Source of the DNA: Lotmaria passim
Taxonomy: Eukaryota > Euglenozoa > Kinetoplastea > Trypanosomatida > Trypanosomatidae
DNA length: 64,000 nt
Assembly: GCA_037349495.1 (NCBI GenBank)
Contig: CP140204.1
Coordinates: 186,001-250,000 of the forward strand
Reading direction: 5' to 3'
This document shows positions 20,366-29,169 of the stretch, piece after piece. Every line of letters begins with the position of its first letter. Position 1 is the first letter of the stretch. Below the pieces are notes generated by a model that saw nothing but the letters and a program-made list of their open reading frames with translations, ran no database searches and was not told where the DNA came from. Position numbers and translations under genes: made by a program.

Positions 20366-21415
20366 ATGCCCGGTGTGGACCTATTAGACGCGTTTGCGGA
20401 GTTGGTCGTCTGCGTCGTCTTCAACCTTCCTCACGATGAGCCGCCGCCGCCGTCGTCCTCGTGCAGCAGTGGTGGCGACGACGACGACAGCGAGGGCAGC
20501 CCGGCTGGCGCGAACAGCAGCAGCAGCACACAGATTTTCTCTCGTGTGAATTCTGCTGTTGAAAGCCAATCGCATGCGCCACTGCAGCTCTCGCCGAGTA
20601 CGCGAGAGGTGGCGGCCTTCACCGCTGTTAATATGGCGCGTAGCGCCCCGTCGCGGATGAGCGAAGCGAGCAGCACGCAGTCGCTCGACCTTTACCCCGG
20701 CGGGTTCTGGAATCCAATGGGGCGCATGCCCAGTCCCCAATCCGAGCCACCGGCCGCCGCCGGCGTCGTGGCAGCAGCAGCAGCAGCAGCAGCCAATGGA
20801 AGCCACAGTCACGCCTCACCGTATTCTCATCCGAGCAGTGATGCGTCTTTCAACACGGGGGACATGTCCACGCCCCGCAGCAGCGCCCTCGGCACCGACC
20901 GCAGCGCCGGCTTTTGGAGTCGACTGCTGGGCAGCAGTGGTGCCGTGCAGACCCCACCGCGAAGCTCGTCGTATGGGCAGTTCCCGTACACCGGCGTCTC
21001 CACTAACGCCTCGAGCTACGTGCAGCTGACGGAGGAGGATCTGGGTATGGCAAATGCAAGCGGGCAAGCGGGCGGAGGCACGTCGGGCTGGACGTATGTG
21101 TCCACGCCGCCCTCGTTTACGCAGTACAGCTCTCAGCCGCAGGTTTTTGAGTGGAATGGCGGGGACAGCCGTGGTGCGCCCACGCCATTGAGCTTGTCAA
21201 CCCCGCTTACGGAGGCGTCGCCGTCCGCCTCTGTCACGCAGCTGCCTCCGTCGCAGGTGCAAGTGCCGCCGTCCACCTCAACGACACAGCAGCAGCAGCA
21301 GCAACAGCACCTGCGCTTGAATCCGCATGGTTTGTACATCGCAGGCCGACGTTCAAACTCCCCGCAGGAGGGACAATCGCAGGCGAGTTCGAATAGTGAG
21401 TTTGTGGTGCTCTGA
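20366..21415 (+). CDS. hypothetical protein, 349 aa, Ser/Gln/Pro-rich
   Basis: I do not recognise this protein. The first 20 residues (MPGVDLLDAFAELVVCVVFN) form a short hydrophobic, slightly acidic segment that could be an anchor or interaction helix. The rest is disordered: Pro and Ser runs, an Ala run near residues 133-142, and a Gln run near 304-312 encoded by CAG repeats at 21289-21308. FWNPMGRMP and a later FWSRLLGSS are similar aromatic patches; G[ST]WTYVSTPP and YVQLTEEDLG are possible short linear motifs. The start follows a good acceptor and the frame is intact. It is flanked by the longest spacer and another long one, so it stands rather alone. Confidence 0.7.
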   Translation: MPGVDLLDAFAELVVCVVFNLPHDEPPPPSSSCSSGGDDDDSEGSPAGANSSSSTQIFSRVNSAVESQSHAPLQLSPSTREVAAFTAVNMARSAPSRMSEASSTQSLDLYPGGFWNPMGRMPSPQSEPPAAAGVVAAAAAAAANGSHSHASPYSHPSSDASFNTGDMSTPRSSALGTDRSAGFWSRLLGSSGAVQTPPRSSSYGQFPYTGVSTNASSYVQLTEEDLGMANASGQAGGGTSGWTYVSTPPSFTQYSSQPQVFEWNGGDSRGAPTPLSLSTPLTEASPSASVTQLPPSQVQVPPSTSTTQQQQQQQHLRLNPHGLYIAGRRSNSPQEGQSQASSNSEFVVL

Positions 21416-22747
21416 CCCGCGAAGTGTCAGAACGTGCGGTGAATGAGTGAGTGAGTGAGAGATGTGGCGCCTCTGATGTGTCCAAAGCCACCTGACCTTC
21501 TAAGCAATGCGGCACTGTTCTTGGCTTACGCCGGCAACGCTGCTGCTGCTCCAGCTGCGCGAAAAGAGACGGAAGGTAATGGTGGGACTGTCACACAATC
21601 TACTGTCTTGTGCGCCGTTTTCTTTTATTCTCTCTTCGTTTATTATTGTCACTGTTTATTTTATTCTGTTTTTTTTTTTTCTATGAGTGGCGCAAACGCT
21701 AGCTGGAAACGCCCCTTCCAGTTTTTTTTCCCCCTCTCTTTGAAATAGTAGTCTTTTTGATTTTAACGGCCTACCTGACTAGCTTTCTCAACACTACGAT
21801 ATATGCATTAATTTCACTGCTTTTTTTTTTTTTGCCTATGTAAAGCTACTCTGCTTTCGTGTGTTTCCTGTTTTTTTTTTTTCGTTTGTGTATGTGTGTG
21901 TGTTTTAAGTAATTCCAGCTAGACTTACCTGTCCGCGTCGCGTTGCATTGCGTACCTCTTAGCGTCCAAATGAAGTGTTGTGCATTGTCTTCCTTGAAAA
22001 GTCTACAGTGTTTGGTTCGCTCGATTATCTTTTTTTTTTTTTAAGGGAAAAGGGTATTGAAGTAAGTCTTTTGTTTAGCTTTTTCTACGTTTTTTTTTTA
22101 GATCCTAAACAACCATTGTGGTGCATTGACTTCATTTGGCTTGAGTTGTTGATGCTTAACTCTCGCTTTTTCCTTGTTTTTTTTTTTTTTCTGTGTGTGT
22201 GTGTCAAGCATAGAAGCAGCGTTGCTCTTTACATATTGGAGTAGTGCTGCAGGTGACGGAGCCAATCCCCTTCTTCTTTTCCCTGCTTAAAGGGCTTGTC
22301 GGAAGTTCTAGGAGATTCAGATTTGCCGTCTTTGTGTTTTTTGTGTTTTGCAGAGTTTCGAATAGAAATAGGTACTACTTTTTTTTTTTTTTTACTGTCC
22401 TTTGTTTGTGGGTATGTATGCATGTATGTAGTGTTTTTTGTTTGTTTTTGTTTGTTTGTTTTTTTTTTTGTTGTTGACGGGACTCGCGAGCTTTATGATA
22501 TCAATGAGAGACTTTGTCCTTTTTGTGTGTAATGAAGTCTCATTGCGGGCCAAAGCACTCATGTCAGCATGTTAAACTTGTGTAAATCAATGTCTTTGGG
22601 GAAAAAAAAAGTAGAAAAGGTGTTTTAATAGGGATGTGAAAGCGGCCAAGGGAAAGACTGCCTTCTTTTTCCTCTGTGTCTTTCCCGCTTTTTTTTTTTT
22701 GGTTCGCTTGTTTTGCCATCATCGAGTTTTTTAAATAGTAACCTAAA

Positions 22748-22780
<33 letters not shown>

Positions 22781-23085
22781 ATCGTCTCGACCTCACTTCT
22801 ATTGTTGTGTGAAACCAATAGAGGTTGCTTGTTTGTTTGTTCGTCTCTTTCTCTTCATTGCACTCTTTATTACGCTCGATTATCAGGGCTTTCTTTCTCC
22901 TCCTCATGTCTTTCCTTGTTCCACCTCTTGAGATATGCTCACATACACATACACACACACACACTTATTTCCACGACATCGCTTTCAGACGCGCATGCAG
23001 GTGCCCAGACACAGCGTTTGTAGCAACCAGCTTCATCGTTGCTGAAAGGAAAAAAAAAAATAGCCGGAAAAGAGATAGATCCACT
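21416..23085. other. gene-free spacer
   Basis: A 1.67-kb T-rich spacer with a GAGT repeat at about 21443-21458, TG runs near 21889-21903 and 22192-22204, a TA then TG run at about 22749-22780 and a CA run near 22942-22964. A possible acceptor (CTTTCAG) is at 22982-22988, but an ATG at 22995 lies between it and the RRM-like start. No credible gene. Confidence 0.7.
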
Positions 23086-23616
23086 ATGGCTTTCAATCGT
23101 CCTAATGACAGCTGCAACGCCGCATATGCTGTCGCAGAGCCGCCGCTCACCGTCGAGCAACGCGGCAGCCGTACCCTCATCAAGAACGTCCCCCTCCTGA
23201 CCACCACACGTGAGACCTACGAATTGCTCTTCAACGAGCCAGCCAGCCTGCACTACGCGCAGATGATCGACGTCGAGGCATGCGACCGGATGTTCCGCTT
23301 CTGGGAAAGTGGCCAACCCGTGCCAGCGCCAGTGAAAAAGGAGTTGGCCGACCATATTGCTGGCATCCACTACTAGCGTCAGCGGCTGCGCAAAATGCGA
23401 CTTCTTCCGGGGGTGGTCGGCGAATCGCAGACAACGGCGACGATTGAGTTCGCCAATGAAGCCGTCGCGCTGAGGACGATGGATGCCATAAACAGGCGCC
23501 TGGCGCCATTGCTGGGCGCGCCACCCCTGCAAGCGGAGCGCTCCTCTAACTGTTCAGGGACAGATAACTACATTGACTACAAAACGACTACGGGACAGCC
23601 GTGCCTCTACGGTTGA
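23086..23616 (+). pseudogene. RRM-like protein copy 1, interrupted by an in-frame TAG
   Basis: This is the first of three tandem paralogues. The frame from the ATG at 23086 encodes 96 residues with the RNP2-like start RTLIKNVPLL and a YELLFNEPASL helix matching the other copies, then meets TAG at 23374-23376. The same frame continues without shift for 79 more codons, giving TATIEFANEAVA (RNP1-like region) and ending in TTTGQPCLYG then TGA. The other copies go on after this motif for about 17 residues (copy 3) and about 50 residues (copy 2), so the end is truncated as well. One in-frame stop plus a missing tail suggests a recent pseudogene. A short 96-residue product, or read-through of the TAG, cannot be excluded. 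TAG ends other genes in this window, so reassignment is unlikely. Confidence 0.65.
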
Positions 23617-24371
23617 CAACTTGGAGAGATTCACGCGGCGCGCTATTTTTCATGCGTTTAGTGTATTGGCACATCTCGCGAGCGCAGCTGCTTTTTTTAT
23701 CTTGTTTTCTCTTCTCTCTTCACCAAACCTCACCTCACCTGTTTTTCTGAAAACAGGAAAGCCCCCTGTGTTACGATTGTGTCTACTTGGCGTCGTTTCT
23801 CGGCTGCTCGCTTTCTCTGCTTCATCTTTCCGATGTAACTCGGCTCAGTTCGTCTCCAGCATAAACAGAAGGGGGAAAAAAAAAAGTTCTGTTTTAACAT
23901 GAATTGAGGAGCATCTTAAAATAAAAAGTTGCTTTCAAGGGAAGCTAGTACGTTTCATGATGTTTAAAGTTGCCTCAGCTGTTGTTGTTGCTTCGAACCG
24001 ATAATGAAAAAGCCAGTGATGTCCAGCGCTCAACTTTTGTTATCATCAAGAGTGGCAACACGGACCGATCAATGAGCCCATCAAGGGGGGGGGGTTTGCT
24101 TGACTGAATAAGAAACACCTTTTTTTTTTTTTTCTCCACCCCCCCCCCCCACACACACACACACACACATTTGGAGTTGTTTCGCTGACCTCAACTGCCG
24201 CTTCCAGGAATAAAAAAAAAAAAAAGAAGCACCTCACTTCTCCTGTTTCATCTTTCCGTTTTTATGGATGCTCACTTTAAAAACTGGCTTTCGCTTTTTT
24301 TTTTTTACACGCTAAGAAGACGCTTATAATGCTGATCTTTTCTTTCTTTCTTTTTGTATTAATAATGTACA
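23617..24371. other. gene-free spacer between RRM-like copies 1 and 2
   Basis: Spacer with a run of 10 G at about 24085-24094, then poly(T), a run of 12 C at 24139-24150 and a CA run to 24169. The G and C runs could pair in a hairpin. No gene is seen, and the conserved element found after copies 2 and 3 is absent here. Confidence 0.7.
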
Positions 24372-24418
24372 ATGATGCAACGACGACGACAACAACAACG
24401 CAGGAGCAGTGCTGCTGA
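24329..24418 (+). promoter_or_regulatory. upstream ORF overlapping the start of RRM-like copy 2
   Basis: A 29-codon frame starts at the ATG at 24329, includes a second ATG at 24365, and ends with TGA at 24416-24418, past the main ATG at 24372 in another frame. No AG lies between 24331 and 24371, so any acceptor upstream keeps at least one of these ATGs in the mRNA. It could reduce translation of the main frame. Confidence 0.4.
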
Positions 24419-25031
24419 TGCCGCTGCTGATGAGGAGCGCCGTGCCCGCACCCTTGTGATCAAGGGCATCCCTGTGGGCCTAAGCCACGAAGAGATGTAC
24501 AAGCTTCTCTTCGGGGAAGAGGCGTCCCTACTCGAGCTGCCCAACTGCAGCAGCAGCGGCAGCAGCAATCGTGAAGGCGCCACCGCACCACATCCGGGTG
24601 TGCGGCCCTCGCGATGGAATCTGCAGCGGGTCCGCATCGTCAGGCCACGCCGTTCCCGCCACCCAAGGACACGGTACTGGGAGGCCTTCGTCGAGTTCTC
24701 GACGGGCGCGGCAGCGGATCGGGCGCGGGGACGCCTAGAGGGCATGGACGTGCGGAATAGCGGCGGGCAGCAAATACTGGTGGAGTCCGCAGCCAACCCG
24801 ATAATGAAGGGGCACCCATGCGACGCTGATGTGCGCACCGGCCGGCCCTGTCTGTTCGGCCTCTCGCCGGAGGAGAGGGCAACCGTCGACGCGTACTGCG
24901 GCTTCGACCAGGTACGTTTCTCCACAGCGCTGGCGACCGCCACGATCGCTGCCATTACCGCTGGTGCCACTTCGCTTCAGAGCCTCCCTCGCCACCGTAG
25001 CCAGAGCACAGCTCCCCAGCATCCATTGTAG
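24372..25031 (+). CDS. RRM-like RNA-binding protein, tandem copy 2
   Basis: This 219-residue protein has one RRM-like fold at about residues 30-145: RNP2-like TLVIKGIPVG, a helix MYKLLFGEEASLLEL, then RYWEAFVEFS as a degenerate RNP1 and DVRNSGGQQILVES as the last strand. After it comes GRPCLFGLSPEERATVDAYCGF, a tail motif shared with copy 3 and partly with copy 1. The N-terminus is Arg/Gln-rich and Ala-rich. The coding DNA around 24428-24480 is nearly the same as 26499-26549 in copy 3, so these are duplicates. RNA binding is inferred from the fold; target and role are unknown. The start is uncertain because of the overlapping upstream ORF; the next Met would cut off RNP2, so 24372 (or the adjacent 24375) is best. 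Confidence 0.7.
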   Translation: MMQRRRQQQRRSSAADAAADEERRARTLVIKGIPVGLSHEEMYKLLFGEEASLLELPNCSSSGSSNREGATAPHPGVRPSRWNLQRVRIVRPRRSRHPRTRYWEAFVEFSTGAAADRARGRLEGMDVRNSGGQQILVESAANPIMKGHPCDADVRTGRPCLFGLSPEERATVDAYCGFDQVRFSTALATATIAAITAGATSLQSLPRHRSQSTAPQHPL

Positions 25032-25936
25032 TTGCCGTTGTTGTCGCTGTTCTTGAATCGCTGCTTCCTGTTTTCCCTCACACTTCCTTCTTTTTTCTTT
25101 GTCTGGTGTTCTCGCGTGGTGTGGCCACGTGAGCTATACCGCCATCCTTACTGCTCTTTTTTGTAATTTCACTTCTTGTTGTTTCCGTACGCTCCCTCCC
25201 CTCCCCGGACACGGTGGCATGTCTCACCGCGTCCCTTCAGACTCCTTTTTTTTTTTTTTGTACCAGTCCAGTGTGTGTGCCCCATGCTGTCATCGTGTTG
25301 CTCTCCATGTCGCACAGCTCCCTTTTTCGTTTTTTTTTTTTGCTGCGGCCTCTGCCTCTCAAGCTACTTACGTGTCCGTGTCTGCCTGTGTGTGTGTTTG
25401 TTTGTGCACGTTTCGATGATGAGAACCTGGTGCGCTGCGGTATACCCATGCACCCACACAGCGAGACAGAGAGAGAGGTAGTGAGAGGGAGCAACGACGG
25501 CGGCAGGGCCGCACTCCTCTCTGTTTTTCTTCTCCTTTAATGCTCGCTTTTGTTTTTGTGTTATTTTCTCTCTTACCGTGACGCCCGAGCAGAGTCGTTT
25601 TCACTCTTGTGCTGTGCTCACACCTGTGCCTCCGTTGTGTTGCCTGTTTTCTTCCCAGGCAGGCGAGCGTTTGCTGCTGCACGTCTCGGCACCATGCTTG
25701 TAGACGCGTCTGCGTGGCCTCGTCGTTGTTGGCCGCGAGTGTGTGTCGGCTGCACACTCCCGTTGCGCTGCTTTGACGTGAAAAGGCAAATACTGCTCGG
25801 TTTCCTCGCTCGCGTGTCGGCCGCTTTTCACTCCCTCTTTTATTTCTCTTTAAATGTTAACGCTGCAGCCCCACAACACAACTGCACACCTGTTTTCTTT
25901 TTTGTTATTGTTTTGTTCACACACTGTTTCCAGTTT

Positions 25937-26014
25937 GTGACCATCTCCTTTCTTTTTTGTACAGTATAGCTATGAAGAGGGAGCTTCGAATTCCTCGATA
26001 CAGCGTTTAAGAAA
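25937..26014 (+). repeat. duplicated 78-bp element, copy A (after RRM-like copy 2)
   Basis: The stretch from GTGACCATCTCC to CAGCGTTTAA matches 27236-27313 with about 7 mismatches in 78 bases by my count. It includes TTCTTTTTTGTACAG, which could serve as a splice acceptor, and a perfectly kept GAGCTTCGAATTCCTCGATA. Its position about 0.9 kb after copy 2 and 0.24 kb after copy 3 suggests it was carried along when the genes duplicated. Confidence 0.85.
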
Positions 26015-26352
26015 CCACACAACAACAAAAAAAAAAAAGAAGAAACGATGCTGATCTGCTTTGCTGACCGTATCCCCGATGGTGACTTCGCTGTAAAGGA
26101 CTGCGAAACGCGGCAACGCGCACACGCCTGCTCTCACGCCATGCCTTCCCCTCCCCCCCCCCTCCGTTCCCTTCGCGGAGCGTTGACGGCCTCCGTGCCA
26201 TCGAAGGCAGCAGTCCTTGCGGATTCCACCTTCACCTCTGTCCCTCACTCCTCCATTCGCCGCTCTTCTCTGCGTTGCTACTGCTTTTCTTGATCGTTTG
26301 AGTGTCACTGAAGCTGCCCTTTTTTTTTTTTTTTGCGCTCAAAGAACGCACA

Positions 26353-26405
26353 CTTTTTTTTTTTTCGACTGCTCTCGCCTTCGACCCGCTCTACCCCACT
26401 CGAAG
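26353..26405 (+). promoter_or_regulatory. polypyrimidine tract and acceptor of RRM-like copy 3
   Basis: A T run and the following C/T-rich stretch end in CGAAG, AG at 26404-26405, just 2 nt before the ATG at 26408. An alternative AG at 26343-26344 after an earlier T run would give a leader of about 63 nt. Confidence 0.4.
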
Positions 26406-26407
26406 AG

Positions 26408-26995
26408 ATGAACTCCGGCTCACCCCTCCCCACGCAGCGAGCCCTCAACGGCAACGCTTCTTTTTTTGCTTCGGTTGCTGCTGATGTCGCTGCCGCCGCC
26501 GATGAGGAGCGCCGCACCCGTACCCTTGTGATCAAGGGTGCGCCTATCGGGCTCACGAGCCCTCTCGCCTTCGAGCTGCTGTTCGGAGATGCGGCAGCTC
26601 TCTGTCCCCCTGCACAGGTCTGTGAGGGCGACGACCAGCACCACAGCACGAACATCAGTGCCTTGACGATCGCAGGTGAACCGTATCTGTGCGTGCGAAG
26701 TGCACGTCGCAACGTGGTGCGGGTGCGCCTCGAGCAACCACCGAAGCCGTACTCCACGTACACCATGGCCTTCGTGGAGTTCGCCACGCGAGACGTCGCC
26801 AATGCCTTTCTGAAATCGTTTAACGGCCGTGACATGCGGGACCGTGGAGGCGACGTGTTGCACATAGAGGTGGCAAAGCGGGCAATCTGCGGTGAACGCT
26901 GGTGGGACTACGATCTGGTGACGCAGCGTCCCTGCCTGTACGGCTTGTCGGAGGAGGAAGTGGCAGCAGTGGATTGGAGTTACAACTTCACCTGA
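26408..26995 (+). CDS. RRM-like RNA-binding protein, tandem copy 3
   Basis: This 195-residue protein is the most intact member of the tandem family. It has RNP2-like TLVIKGAPIG at about residues 38-47, a helix LAFELLFGDAAAL, degenerate RNP1 TMAFVEFATRD near 119-129, a strand VLHIEVAKR, and the tail RPCLYGLSEEEVAAVDWSYNF at the very end. A Cys/Trp-containing spacer (ICGERWWDYDLVTQ) separates fold and tail. The frame stays open upstream, but 26408 is the first ATG after the pyrimidine tract. RNA binding is inferred; the RNP aromatic positions are only partly kept (AFVEF), so a protein-binding RRM is possible. Expression may differ between copies because their leaders differ. Confidence 0.75.
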   Translation: MNSGSPLPTQRALNGNASFFASVAADVAAAADEERRTRTLVIKGAPIGLTSPLAFELLFGDAAALCPPAQVCEGDDQHHSTNISALTIAGEPYLCVRSARRNVVRVRLEQPPKPYSTYTMAFVEFATRDVANAFLKSFNGRDMRDRGGDVLHIEVAKRAICGERWWDYDLVTQRPCLYGLSEEEVAAVDWSYNFT

Positions 26996-27235
26996 GTGAT
27001 TCCACCTGCCCCTGTGGCTGCTGTTATGGGTTGTTTCTTTCTGTTGCTTCTTCCCCCTCCTCCCTTAATAGAAGCAAAAGTACCTTTTTTTTTTTGCATA
27101 TTTTCTGCACGTTTTCTTACCTCCACATACACCGCGTTTCGCTTTTTGCGACTTTTTTTTTGTACTCTTTTTTTTTTTTTTCTCATTGGGAGACAGTGTC
27201 TTGATTATCGAGGCCGTCTTCTGCGGTTCCACTTC

Positions 27236-27313
27236 GTGACCATCTCCTCTCTTTTTTGTACAGTACAACTGTGGATAGGGAGCTTCGAATTCCTCGATAC
27301 AGCGTTTAAAAAA
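27236..27313 (+). repeat. duplicated 78-bp element, copy B (after RRM-like copy 3)
   Basis: This is the second copy of the element at 25937-26014, on the same strand, with about 7 mismatches. It may be a conserved piece of 3' UTR or a shared processing signal of the RRM-like genes. Confidence 0.85.
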
Positions 27314-28240
27314 AAAAAACCTGATACAGTGGGAACCTGGGCAACAGTTTACCATCCGCTTTTGTTTTTATTGTCGTACTTTGTGTAGTTTTGTATGTTG
27401 CAATTTTGCGACTGCATAAGCAGAATGCCAAATACAGTCACTTTTTTTTTTTTGGTCGACGTCTTTTTTTTTTTTTTGGTTTCGAAAGCAGAAGTGTTGT
27501 GATGTGCTGCAGCTTCTTCGCGTCTCTTTGAATCCGTTTTCAATCGATATTAGTGACTCTGCCTTACTCTCTCTCTCTCCTCTCCTGTCTTCTTCTTCCT
27601 GTTATTCCATGTCGCTTTTTGTTTGTTTGTTCATTTGTTTGTTTTTTCCTGTGCTGCGCTGCTCTTTTCTCGCTTTGTTTTTTTTTTTTCTCGGTCGAAT
27701 GTGCTTTGCATTTGTCCCTCGTTGTTCGAATTAGTTCTCGTGGGGCTTTACAAAAAGAAAAAGTGGCGATAGCCGATTTATATCTGCTCTTGTCGTTTTT
27801 TTTTTTTTTCTTTGTTTGTTTGTTTGTTTGCTCTTTTAAGGTGGGGAAAGTCCTCGGTCACGAGAGTTGACGGAGCGGAGAGTCAACTTTACGTAGTTTC
27901 CGTGCGTTTTTTTTTTTTTTTCTGTTGTTGGGGACATTTGTCTATCTTCTTCCTTCATATACATATTATCCAGAGTGGATTGCCGGTACACGTTGTAGTT
28001 AGAAGACGTTTACACATACGCAATTAACCTCTTCTTTTTTTTTTTTTGTTATTGTTTTTTTTTTTTGTTTTTTTCTTCCTGCTCGCTTTATTTACTGAGG
28101 GAAAAGAAAGCGTTATTAAGCTCTTCTTTTTCTTCTGTTTGTGTTTTTGTTGTTTCATATCACAAACGAATCCTGTTTTTTTCTGCTGTCATCCTTCTTC
28201 ACGGTCGCCATAACATCTTTGCTTTCTTTTTGGTGTTGTT

Positions 28241-28272
28241 TGTTTGTTATTTCTGTTTTTCCTGGTTTCTAG
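28241..28272 (+). promoter_or_regulatory. polypyrimidine tract and spliced-leader acceptor
   Basis: The tract TGTTTTTCCTGGTTTCTAG ends with AG at 28271-28272, 10 nt before the ATG at 28283. The stretch before it encodes only Phe/Leu in frame, supporting 28283 over any upstream start. Confidence 0.55.
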
Positions 28273-28282
28273 TGCTTGTTTC

Positions 28283-29137
28283 ATGTCCGCCACATCGGAC
28301 CTCCATGCACTCGACTTTGTCCGTCGCTCGCTGGCAGAGCGGCGGCAGAGTCGGCAGTCCTCCGCAGCACACACTGCCGCTGCCGCTGCTGGTGCGGAGT
28401 CGTGGCGCGGTTCCAGCACGCCTTTTGATAGAGCTGGTCAGCCCCCATCGCCGTCCTCTGCTGCCCAATTTCTAGCTGAGACGAACGTTCATGTCTCACA
28501 ACGAGAACAAGAGCAGCATCGTCGGCAGAAGGAAGAGGATGAGCAAATCAGAGCCTACTGGGCATGGCTCGCTGCAACGTCCGAGAGCAACGAAATAAAG
28601 AACAAAAAGAGAAATGGTCGCAGCATTGTCCACGGAGCAGCTGCGGTGGCCGCTGCCGCGTTAAGCCCCACAGCAGTGCCGTCGCCCACCGCAGCATGTC
28701 GTCCCTCTTCTCCACAGAAGCAACAGCTGCAACGCCGCATTTCATACTACGCAGGCTTCCTGCCCGAGACCTTAGATCGCGATGAGCGTCTTGCAGCAGT
28801 GCAACCCATACAGCGATCTAGCGCCGTCGATGCCGAGGTGGTCGGTGATGCGGCCGCTACCCTTGCGGTGTCGACGCTACCAACCAGTGACCGGGACGGT
28901 GAGAGTCTGTACAACGGCGCAGCAATGACGATGTCTTCCACCACGGGCGGTTTAAATAGACACAGAAATGGCAGTTCCCTTAACAGCAGGCGTCCTCGTC
29001 GCACCACCCTCAGTGCGAACTTCGCGGGATCGACGAGTGGGGCGACGAGCACATCGATGGCACGCACGCTTAGTGTTACATTTGATGAGACGCTGGCGGA
29101 GGCGATGTTAAACACATCGCACCGGATGAAAACGCAT

Positions 29138-29169
<32 letters not shown>

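Larger units (their letters stand above)
25032..26407. other. gene-free spacer between RRM-like copies 2 and 3
   Basis: A 1.38-kb spacer that is less T-rich than most. Open frames here, the longest about 140 codons at 25550-25969, lack family features and convincing starts. It contains a C run near 26150-26162 and the duplicated element described separately. Confidence 0.65.
26996..28282. other. gene-free spacer
   Basis: T-rich spacer with poly(T) and TTTG runs near 27623-27644 and 27811-27830. It contains copy B of the duplicated element. No credible gene. Confidence 0.75.

Noticed and set aside
23374-23376. Reassigned TAG codon
   Set aside because: RRM-like copy 2, the 1711-aa gene and the SRPK-like gene all end in TAG with proper spacers after, and no other long gene has an internal stop. 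The standard code holds.
25550-25969. Open frame of about 140 codons in the RRM spacer
   Set aside because: No plausible ATG at its start, no domain, and Phe/Cys-rich composition typical of T-rich spacer.
27719-27741. GTTCGAA-like tRNA B-box trace
   Set aside because: No matching A box or cloverleaf stems around it; it is a chance match in the spacer.
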